From the IMG/VR virus record IMGVR_UViG_3300025379_000010, positions 1-62,005 of that record: a stretch of 62,005 nucleotides of DNA. One strand, 5' to 3'. Position numbers and translations under genes: made by a program. The DNA comes from a virus. This document shows positions 19,001 to 26,491 of the stretch, piece by piece. How positions within the stretch are numbered: position 1 is the stretch's first letter; the number at the start of each line of letters is the position of its first letter. The notes beneath the pieces were generated by a model. It ran no database searches, had not been told where the DNA came from, and saw only the letters and a program-made list of their open reading frames with translations.

Positions 19001-19216
19001 TTTTTGTCTGCTGATAAGTATCTACAAGACGGTGAATATTATCAGACATTTTCTTATGAGATTAAATCATCACTCGACTCAAGTCATTATGAACAAATGG
19101 TAGAAGATGTTGTTCACATGGCAGGAACTAAGTTGTTTGGTGCTGTTGTGAAATCAAGTACAATATCCAAGCAAGTGGAAATATCTAACGCTAACACTGG
19201 TCCGACTACACATTAG
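16052..19216 (+). CDS. 7: Baseplate wedge protein gp7, expanded
   Basis: 1054 residues from a TTG start one base after the gp6 stop. The N-terminal part corresponds to the C-terminal half of T4 gp7: LIPSQFPSFYNEQGPNLIAF, AYYEWMEQ, LADKRLTVKKVLDLYRAKGN, IRGLKLLFNLVFGEDITVYL. The rest is a chain of beta units with GETVTQ/GTVVS and SGATATV patterns, for example GTVVSISGSTITVKNISGTF near residue 75 and VTVTGQTSGATATVNNF near 455. The end (SSLDSSHYEQMVEDVVHMAG, TKLFGAVVK) is again gp7-like. gp7 is the clamp that starts wedge assembly. Confidence 0.8.
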   Translation: MSQVEQTISNLIPSQFPSFYNEQGPNLIAFIQAYYEWMEQSYDVVQLTVIDSTTQFANNEVVYQSDSTSNIISSGTVVSISGSTITVKNISGTFLSNTQIYGAASGAVGSVAVAGAPVLLGNPIYMARQLMSYADVDTTLDDFLVYFTDTYLSGIQYTSLADKRLTVKKVLDLYRAKGNIRGLKLLFNLVFGEDITVYLPGEDIFTTSSGTWIVPQYLEVTASPRNASFVGKTVTGVSSGATAFVDHIVKRKIGAQLINLFYITNVSEKNFQTGELLSYDNDLTNVPFVLGSLSELIVQEGGYGFNVGDIVPLNGQFGAQGTGRVTGISDVTGIVSFIRNNGGWGYANNANILISNTVIGLSNVHTTLPTSQAPFEKFSNVTFVNPSNLSANLYANSFAYGANAAVAVYGVTGSFTTGEKVTTSDDITANVITYSSNTLVVTGLSNSYFGTGVTVTGQTSGATATVNNFTTEIGVIGLTGALTNAYTYVVANYPRYLTVTSNTAAFVPGELIYQSNGSANVATGILLAANSSQLTLNVSNGAFVTTYQVEGNVSSANAVISAVSAAQNVSANIISISTGTYANMVLGVINSSETIFDYADMIDGYNSNGQLYLSLSLNAISYGFPKFPSANLTVGYLNDILSFSVLQVGEIESILQTNPGENYNHSPYVEIYQPYVAALNKQDYVITIANPNGSFLLNEEVTQNVATNNAITVNLTTKPSFTAGESVYQVNSTPAGTYLANSVSSILLANTGAPNFTSTFAANNYILIGGKDLRFVTSVINSTALQLASAPSTENVASSVSILSSIGVVSNIPQANILYVSSPINTANVSNTTTFVASQNVFGLTSLATSNVSSVGLTSYGTAIGKVLSVNNNVMSVRRWSVNQDFSVTGNNIVGVQSGTSANVVYVAANTISSYAGDNANVTANVVTETGTVTSLAVQTSGIGYVNAETVTFSSNDGTRTGTAIVNLGKQGVGVGFYTSTKGFLSADKYLQDGEYYQTFSYEIKSSLDSSHYEQMVEDVVHMAGTKLFGAVVKSSTISKQVEISNANTGPTTH

Positions 19217-19224
19217 GATTAATA

Positions 19225-21093
19225 ATGGGAACTACTACTCAACTACTCACAAACAAATATAGACTTCAGAATGCTCAGGCGTTTGTTAACTCTGTGTCTT
19301 CTGGATATTATGTATTTGCGGGTCAAGCTGGCACATGGACAAATGGTGTTCCTACACTATACGATAATCCAAACACGACCGAGTTTACTGCATACAACAC
19401 AATGCTGTTTGGTAAAGCATTGAACTCCTCAGATGCTTCATTGATGATTAGTGGTGTTGCATGGGGCCATGGCTCAGTTTATGCAATGTATGATGACCAG
19501 AATACAAATCTTATTAATGAAAACTTTTATGTATACACATCAATAGGCACACCAGCGACTTATTATTATGTCTGGAAGTGTCTATACAACAATAACGGTG
19601 CAGCATCTACAGCACAGCCACTATACAGCGATACGATTGCTGGTGATCCATATTATGAAACATCTGATGGATATCAGTGGAAATATATGTACAAGTTCCC
19701 CGCTTCGTTGTATAATACTTTTGCTACTGGCGGATATATTCCAGTTTTACCTGATGCCAACGTAACAAGCAATGCAGTTTCTGGTGCAATCGACGTTATT
19801 GTTCCTGTTGATGGAAATAATAATATCACAGCAACAACTGGCTCTGGATACAACAACTATTACAACAACACTTTCTCTGCATCATCAATCACGAATACCA
19901 CATATCCTTTAGTTGTTCTTCCACCAGACGCATCAAGTATAAATGAATATTATGATGGTTGCTATCTATATGTGACTTCTGGTGTTGGTGCAGGGCAATA
20001 TAAGCAGATCACCAGTCACTACTCAAACACAAGTGGCACATATTTAACTTTGGCGTCACAGTTTGCGAACACACCAACCAATGGTTCTCAGTATCTTATT
20101 GCACCTGCTGTCACGATTCTGAATAGCAGCGATGCAAATACGGCTGCGGCTGCAATCGCGCTTGTCAATGCTGCGGCTGGTAATAGCATTTATCAGATCC
20201 AAGTCCTAAATCGTGGTACTGGTGTATATGCGGCTGGAGCTTATGTGAATGTCTCTCCTGCTGTTGGTGTGTCAAACACTGCAACCATTCGCGTTATCGC
20301 TGGTCCTGAAGGTGGGCACGGTGCTAATGTAGCAGCCGAGTTGTTTTGCAATACAGTTGGCCTAAGCATCACTTTTGCAAACTCAGAAAGTAATACAATC
20401 CCAACGGTAAGCGATTATCAGTCTATTGGTATTATTCGCAATCCACTATTCTCTAATGTTACGTTTACTGTTTCTGGAAATACAGGATTATTTACTGTAG
20501 GTGAGACAGTCACACAAACAATCGGTAATACCGTTTCCACTGGTATTGTCACAGATGCTTCGCCATTAGAAATCACCAATGCAAGTTCTACATGGGCAGT
20601 GTCAACAAATAGTTCTTCTGGTCTGATCCACGGCACAACTTCAAATACATATGCTCAGATTACAGCATTTACTATTAGTGGCAAAACAAAACCATTTACC
20701 ACATTCACACAGTTCTATCAATATAGTGGATATTATACCACAAGCACTTTTAGTTCTGGTCAATCTGTTTATCAGGGCAATCCAACGGTAAACTCTATTG
20801 CTAACTCGACAAGTCAACTTGTGGCAAATGCGATCTATTACGCAGGTAATACAACATTAGTATATGTTACAGATAAGTTTGGTCCAATCTATTCGAGCAA
20901 TACGATCAACTCATTCTCTGTGGCCGCTAATGGCACTGTCACATCACAAGACACTCAATCATTCACTATAAATACAGTAACACCACCAGATTTGGTACCA
21001 GAAAGCGGCGATGTTCTTTATATTGAAAACTTTACGGCGATCAATAGAGCAAATACACAATCTGAGACCATTCAGTTGCTTCTAAACTACTGA
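19225..21093 (+). CDS. 8: Baseplate wedge protein gp8, expanded
   Basis: 622 residues against 334 in T4. The N-terminal third carries gp8 signatures: TQLLTNKYRLQNAQAFVNSV, WKCLYNNNGAASTAQPLYSD and YYETSDGYQWKYMYKFPASL. gp8 forms dimers that couple wedge parts during baseplate rearrangement. The C-terminal part contains added beta units (FTVSGNTGLFTVGETVTQTI, STGIVTDASPLEITNAS) of the type seen in gp7 and gp53. The end (DLVPESGDVLYIENFTAINR, ANTQSETIQLLLNY) matches the usual gp8 C-terminus, so the extra material sits inside the protein. Confidence 0.85.
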   Translation: MGTTTQLLTNKYRLQNAQAFVNSVSSGYYVFAGQAGTWTNGVPTLYDNPNTTEFTAYNTMLFGKALNSSDASLMISGVAWGHGSVYAMYDDQNTNLINENFYVYTSIGTPATYYYVWKCLYNNNGAASTAQPLYSDTIAGDPYYETSDGYQWKYMYKFPASLYNTFATGGYIPVLPDANVTSNAVSGAIDVIVPVDGNNNITATTGSGYNNYYNNTFSASSITNTTYPLVVLPPDASSINEYYDGCYLYVTSGVGAGQYKQITSHYSNTSGTYLTLASQFANTPTNGSQYLIAPAVTILNSSDANTAAAAIALVNAAAGNSIYQIQVLNRGTGVYAAGAYVNVSPAVGVSNTATIRVIAGPEGGHGANVAAELFCNTVGLSITFANSESNTIPTVSDYQSIGIIRNPLFSNVTFTVSGNTGLFTVGETVTQTIGNTVSTGIVTDASPLEITNASSTWAVSTNSSSGLIHGTTSNTYAQITAFTISGKTKPFTTFTQFYQYSGYYTTSTFSSGQSVYQGNPTVNSIANSTSQLVANAIYYAGNTTLVYVTDKFGPIYSSNTINSFSVAANGTVTSQDTQSFTINTVTPPDLVPESGDVLYIENFTAINRANTQSETIQLLLNY

Positions 21094-21101
21094 GGATTAT
21101 A

Positions 21102-24100
21102 ATGCCAATCAATACTGATCTTTCCGTATCACCATATTTTGACGATTATGTCGCAAACGAACAGAACTATTATCAGGTTCTATTCAAGCCAAGTGTGGCG
21201 GTACAAACTCGTGAACTTAACGTTCTTCAGAGTATTGTTCAGAATCAGATTGAACAGTTTGGTGACAACATCTTTGATAGAGGTACTATCGTCAAGGGAT
21301 GTAACTTCCAATACTTTACCAGTTATCCTTATGTAAAGATCAATGACATTACTGTCGCTGGTGGAAAAGCTTTAGTTAATAACTATGTTGGTTTATTCGC
21401 CACCAGTTCTTCGACTAATCTAACGTCATATATCGTCGGTTCAAATACTGGTTATCTATCACAAGCACCATTTCTTAATACGTTGTTTGTCAACTATACG
21501 AACTCTGGTGCAAATAACAACCAGACTGCATATTTGCAGAATGATATTCTAACACTCACAGACGCAAACGTTTCGATCTTCGCGGTCAATGTTCCTGTTG
21601 GTGGTGTCGCTGCTGGTATTTCTAACTCAGATTCTGTTGTGTTCTTGTCAGCTATTGCCGTACAGAACTCAGCATCACTTGGTAGTGGCCAAGCACTTGT
21701 TGGTAATACTGTTTACACAGGAACTTATCCAGGTACAGTTCGCGCAACTGTTGTTGGCGTAAATACAACTGCGATTGCAAATACGATTGTCCTCAATCTT
21801 GCACCATTCTCAAACAGTTCATCATACGATATCTCAAATACTTCTGTAACTGCAAGTGCATGGACATTCGCAAATAGTGCAGCGATCAAGATTGGTAACT
21901 CATCAGTAACAGTTGATCCTTCTGCCACGATTACTGGTATTATTGGTTCTGGTGCAAATGCCGTTGTATCTACTTCGGCTACAGGTCAAATCCTTTCTGC
22001 TTCGGTGGTAACTCAAGGTAAGGGATATGTCATTCCTCCTTATGTTACAGTCAAGACTGCAAATGGTACTGCTACTGTCGCGCAGATCGCAGGCAACACA
22101 TCGCTTCTTACTGCACAGAACTATGCCGCGCAGGTTACTGTTGCAAACACTGCAACATCTGGTAGCACTGGACCAGTTGGCTTTGGATATGCGTTCTCCG
22201 TCTCTGGTGGCGTGATCTATCAGAAAGGGTACTTCGTTAACGTTGCACCGCAATCTGTTGTGGTATCAAGCTACAGTCAATATCCTGATCAAGTTGTTGT
22301 CGGATTTAATACAGCCGAAACAATCATCAATAGTAATATTGATGAAACTCTGCTTGATAATGCAACAGGTCAACCAAACTTCGCTGCACCAGGTGCTGAT
22401 CGTCTTCAGTTAACACCAACACTCGTTGTCATCAATGCGGCTTCTGCTTCAGCGAACACACTATTCTTCCCAATCACTGCATTCTCGAATGGTCAGCCAT
22501 ATCTACAGAATCAGCAAACAATCTACAGCGCCATTGGTGACAATATTGCATCTAGATCGTTTGACACAAATGGCAACTTCTTGATTGATCCATTTACATT
22601 TGCTTCAACTGTAACTGCACTAGACAGTTCAACGAACTCAACTTCACAATCACAGAAATTCAATCTTGTTGTTGATCCAGGCGAAGCATACATTTCTGGT
22701 TATAAAGTCCAGACGTATTCAAGCTTCTTTCTACAAGCCAACCAAGGTACAAATACTGTAACATCGAACGCACTATTCACCACATTGAACTATGGCAACT
22801 ACATCAATATTCAACAGATTGGTGGTATGTTTGCATTCAATACTGGTGACTACGTAACACTATACGATACTGCAAAGACATTCCTTTCAAACAATGCTGC
22901 TTATTCATCAGGTAATACAACACCAGTTGGTAACGCAATCGGTACAGCGCGTATTCGTTCGCTAGTGCCACAGTCTGGAACACCAGGCAGCCCAAGCTAT
23001 GTTGCTTCGCTATATCTTTATGATATCGATCTATATCCTGGCAAGAACATTCTAAACGCACAATCTGTTTATTATAACAATGGTATCAACCAGGGTATTG
23101 CTGATATTGTTCTCGTAAGCAATCCAACAATAAGTTCAACGAACGTTGCGATTCTTTCATCAGCCACTAACTCGACAATGCTATTCCCAGTTGGCGCAAA
23201 TAACGTTTTAAGCACTGCGAACCACTCGTTCAACTATCAAGGCTTGTTCTCAACAGGAATATCTAACGTTGCTGTTAACGCTGCTTCGGGTGTTATCACG
23301 CTTCAGCTTGGTGCTGGAGAAATCTTCCCATACGGTAATGGTGCAACACTATCAAACAATCAGATGCTAGAACTAAGTCTAGTATTCACTGGTTCGAATG
23401 CACAGGCAAATGCTAACGTAAGTTCATTGACTTTGATTACCAGCACATCTAACACAATCGTTACGGTAAATGCTGGATCTACATCATCACTTTATGCTGG
23501 CGAGTATCTCAAAATCTACTCAAATACTGGTGGAGAAATCAAGAGAGTTGCAACCGCTAATGCTAGTGGTGGTGCAATCACTGTTGATACATTCCCAGCA
23601 AATGCAAACACTTCTGCAAACGTTGTGGTGTTCTATCCAAAGAACGTACCAGTGGCTTTGCCTACTGGTTCAGTCACAGTATCAGCGAATGGTTCAAAAC
23701 TCTCCATCAACCTTGGAGCAGCGATTAACACCACATCATCAAACGTATCTATTGTTACACCAGTATATGCCACTGGCCAGTCAGTCACACAAAAGACACC
23801 AAATCGTGATACCACTGTAGCAATCAACGTTGCAAATGCTGTCAACTCAAATACTGGTCCATGGGCACTAGGCTTCCCAGACATCTTCCGTATGAAGAAA
23901 GTCTATAAAGCACCTGCTTCGAGTGTTATTTCTGGTAGCACAGTTGTTACAGCAAACGTAGCAAACTCTGCATCTATTCCTTCAACTTGGATTGATGTCA
24001 CAACAAACTTCTATGTTGACCACAAACAAAATCCAGACTTCTACGATATGGGGTATCTACATTTAACTCCAACGTCACAGCTTGCAATCAATACAACAGA

Positions 24101-25853
24101 TGCATTGGTAGTACAGTTTGACCACTTCACTGAAACTGGTGGTGGCTTCTATACACGTAGTTCATATCCCGTAAATGATGCTCAACCATATGCAAACATT
24201 ACAGCAACTTCAAGTGGTTATATCAACACTCTTGAAATCTCTGAGATGTATGACAGTCAGGGCAACTACTACGATCTAATCGATTATGTTGACTTCCGTC
24301 CAAGTATTGCAAATACTGCTAGTATTACAGTAGCTAATACTGCCAAGTCAACAATCAATCCTATCGACTACGGTGCATTGACTACACAGATTCTAACTGG
24401 TACATTGACAAGCGGCAACGTAACAGTCAATGCTATCTCAAATACATCTGTAATCACCGTCGGTACTTCAGTATTCGCAACCAACTTTGGCATTCCAGTT
24501 GATGCGACTGTTGTATCTATTGTCAACTCTACTGCGATTAATATTTCTTCAGCCGCGACTTCAAGTGGTTCAGCAAATCTAATCTTCAGTGGTGAAGTTG
24601 TCAAGTTCGGTACAGAACCACTTAGCACTTCGTATCAGTTCCCAACACCAGGTACCGCACACTCTGCAAACCTTGTGAACTATCAGGGTCGCGTTGATCG
24701 TCTAGTAGTTGATACAAAGGCAAATATCGTTTCTATTCCTGGCACACCTGGTTCAACTAAGTTGGTACCACCTGCTGAGCCAGCGAATACGATGACAATC
24801 AATCTAGTATTCGTTCCACCATATCCTTCTGTACCACAGAAGCTAGATCAGAACTATACAAATATTATTGATAAGCATGTTGCTAACGAAATCTATTCAT
24901 TTGCTCGTGTTGCAAATCACACGATTTCTGTGCCAACATCTTCTACAACAAATACACAAATCAGTCAGCCACTTGTTTATACTATGTCTGATATCAATAG
25001 CCTTGCGAATCGTATTGCTGCACTAGAACAGCAAGCAAGTCTATCTGCACTAGAACAGAGCGTAAGCGGTCTAGCGATTCCATCATCAATCAATGGTGCT
25101 ATCAATCGCTTCAAGTATGGCTTCTTCGCTGATACATTCCAGAGCAACAACTACACCGATGTGAACAATCCACAGAACACAACAATGATTGTTAACAACG
25201 AAGTAGTTGCAACTGTATCTTCTTACAATGTAGGCTTTAACTTTGATACTGCCGATGACACACAATCTGGTGTTACTGGTTCACTATTGACGCTTCCATA
25301 TAGTTCTGTGCCACTATTTCAACAGTTGGTTGCAACTAACTCTACTGCATATGTTCCACCACCAGTGACATATACAGGCACAATGTCAGTATCACCAGCA
25401 ACATTTACCATTCTAACAAACGTACAGTCAACACTAGGCACGACATATTCTTCACTAGGATATCCATCAACTGGTTGGTACTTGTGTAGTGCAAGTGGTA
25501 TGGATCTAAGTGACTGGGGTTCATTCTTGCGTTCATATGCAATCTGGATCGGTTCTGGTTATGATATTACAACAAATGTTTTCGAAACTGTTGTGAACTT
25601 CCCAACAACTGGTACATATTCATTCCAGTTTGCGGCAGATGATACGGGCAGCGTTACACTCGACTCAACTGTTCTGATATCAGGCGTTTCGTATAACACT
25701 ATACAAACCGCATCACATTCAGTTTCCGCTGGTCAGCATACTATCATTATGTCAATCACAAATACTCTTCCAGATGCTGCTGGTGGTGCATTGGTAATAT
25801 ATAATCCAAACGGCACAATCTTGTGGTCATCAGCACAAGCAGTAGGAACATAA
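21102..25853 (+). CDS. Very large virion protein with DUF4815-type N-terminus and lectin-like C-terminus
   Basis: 1583 residues, the largest protein in the window. The N-terminus (SPYFDDYVANEQNYYQVLFK, VQTRELNVLQSIVQNQIEQF, GDNIFDRGTIVKGCNFQYF) matches the DUF4815 type found in T4-like marine phages. A central part has FRMKKVYKAP and YDLIDYVDFRPS. Near residues 1095-1165 is a copy of the recurrent module (LTSGNVTVNAISNTSVITVG, IPVDATVVSIVNSTAINISS). The last ~130 residues resemble a PA14-like carbohydrate-binding fold (TYSFQFAADDTGSVTLDSTV, GGALVIYNPNGTILWSS). It is probably a baseplate-periphery or fibre-base protein; a receptor role for the C-terminus is inferred. Confidence 0.7.
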   Translation: MPINTDLSVSPYFDDYVANEQNYYQVLFKPSVAVQTRELNVLQSIVQNQIEQFGDNIFDRGTIVKGCNFQYFTSYPYVKINDITVAGGKALVNNYVGLFATSSSTNLTSYIVGSNTGYLSQAPFLNTLFVNYTNSGANNNQTAYLQNDILTLTDANVSIFAVNVPVGGVAAGISNSDSVVFLSAIAVQNSASLGSGQALVGNTVYTGTYPGTVRATVVGVNTTAIANTIVLNLAPFSNSSSYDISNTSVTASAWTFANSAAIKIGNSSVTVDPSATITGIIGSGANAVVSTSATGQILSASVVTQGKGYVIPPYVTVKTANGTATVAQIAGNTSLLTAQNYAAQVTVANTATSGSTGPVGFGYAFSVSGGVIYQKGYFVNVAPQSVVVSSYSQYPDQVVVGFNTAETIINSNIDETLLDNATGQPNFAAPGADRLQLTPTLVVINAASASANTLFFPITAFSNGQPYLQNQQTIYSAIGDNIASRSFDTNGNFLIDPFTFASTVTALDSSTNSTSQSQKFNLVVDPGEAYISGYKVQTYSSFFLQANQGTNTVTSNALFTTLNYGNYINIQQIGGMFAFNTGDYVTLYDTAKTFLSNNAAYSSGNTTPVGNAIGTARIRSLVPQSGTPGSPSYVASLYLYDIDLYPGKNILNAQSVYYNNGINQGIADIVLVSNPTISSTNVAILSSATNSTMLFPVGANNVLSTANHSFNYQGLFSTGISNVAVNAASGVITLQLGAGEIFPYGNGATLSNNQMLELSLVFTGSNAQANANVSSLTLITSTSNTIVTVNAGSTSSLYAGEYLKIYSNTGGEIKRVATANASGGAITVDTFPANANTSANVVVFYPKNVPVALPTGSVTVSANGSKLSINLGAAINTTSSNVSIVTPVYATGQSVTQKTPNRDTTVAINVANAVNSNTGPWALGFPDIFRMKKVYKAPASSVISGSTVVTANVANSASIPSTWIDVTTNFYVDHKQNPDFYDMGYLHLTPTSQLAINTTDALVVQFDHFTETGGGFYTRSSYPVNDAQPYANITATSSGYINTLEISEMYDSQGNYYDLIDYVDFRPSIANTASITVANTAKSTINPIDYGALTTQILTGTLTSGNVTVNAISNTSVITVGTSVFATNFGIPVDATVVSIVNSTAINISSAATSSGSANLIFSGEVVKFGTEPLSTSYQFPTPGTAHSANLVNYQGRVDRLVVDTKANIVSIPGTPGSTKLVPPAEPANTMTINLVFVPPYPSVPQKLDQNYTNIIDKHVANEIYSFARVANHTISVPTSSTTNTQISQPLVYTMSDINSLANRIAALEQQASLSALEQSVSGLAIPSSINGAINRFKYGFFADTFQSNNYTDVNNPQNTTMIVNNEVVATVSSYNVGFNFDTADDTQSGVTGSLLTLPYSSVPLFQQLVATNSTAYVPPPVTYTGTMSVSPATFTILTNVQSTLGTTYSSLGYPSTGWYLCSASGMDLSDWGSFLRSYAIWIGSGYDITTNVFETVVNFPTTGTYSFQFAADDTGSVTLDSTVLISGVSYNTIQTASHSVSAGQHTIIMSITNTLPDAAGGALVIYNPNGTILWSSAQAVGT

Positions 25854-25855
25854 TA

Positions 25856-26413
25856 ATGGCAGGTTCTATTTACACGATAACTAATGGTATTGTAGGTCTA
25901 CCAAACGGTTACACAAACTTGTCTGTACCACAAGGTTCTATTATAACTCCACCAACTATTGGTCCAGATACACCACTCACAACACCACTCGGTGTAACTA
26001 TTGCTGTAGAACAACTTGCTCGTGCCAGCAACTATACCGCATCAAATCAAGCATTCAATCTTTCTGCTACTGGATTGAAGCCAAACACTATTCATACATT
26101 CACATTCAACGGAACAGATGTTTCTTCTATGTGTCAGCCAACTGGTTGGGATCTGGGTGGTCAGTTAATCACAAATGCTAATGGTGCAATCTCTTTCACT
26201 TATTTCTACAACTCAGGCATTTCAACTGGGACTAACGTGACCGCCACACAATCATTGATAAATAATCTGATTGGTAATAAGATAGGATTGTTGAGTAGTG
26301 CAGATGGTACATCAACTGCTCAGGTGACAATCACTATTGCACAACCAACACCCCAAACAATACCTCTGATAATAAATTCATATTGGTATACAACTTGGGG
26401 ACTAGACCTCTGA
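25856..26413 (+). CDS. Virion protein, C-terminus altered by a 44-bp tandem duplication
   Basis: 185 residues from ATG 25856, three bases after the previous stop; a GTG-type start further upstream overlaps the previous gene and is not used. The body is Ig-like (YTASNQAFNLSATGLKPNTI, HTFTFNGTDVSSMC, GAISFTYFYNSG). The present end is TTWGLDL. Removing one copy of the 44-bp repeat at 26362-26449 would give TTWGLGYDLFA and stop 23 nt after the repeat, so the duplication shifts the frame. The gene sits between the two large virion proteins with which it is probably assembled. No specific function is recognised. Confidence 0.68.
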   Translation: MAGSIYTITNGIVGLPNGYTNLSVPQGSIITPPTIGPDTPLTTPLGVTIAVEQLARASNYTASNQAFNLSATGLKPNTIHTFTFNGTDVSSMCQPTGWDLGGQLITNANGAISFTYFYNSGISTGTNVTATQSLINNLIGNKIGLLSSADGTSTAQVTITIAQPTPQTIPLIINSYWYTTWGLDL

Positions 26414-26449
26414 TAATAAATTCATATTGGTATACAACTTGGGGACTAG
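26362..26449. repeat. Perfect 44-bp tandem duplication
   Basis: Two identical adjacent copies, 26362-26405 and 26406-26449, each starting ACCTCTGATAATAAATTC and ending GGGGACTAG. 44 is not a multiple of three, so the duplication changes the C-terminal frame of the 25856 gene. The absence of any divergence between the copies suggests a recent event. Confidence 0.95.
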
Positions 26450-26491
26450 GATATGATCTGTTCGCTTAATATTTAATCTGATAGGGCTATA

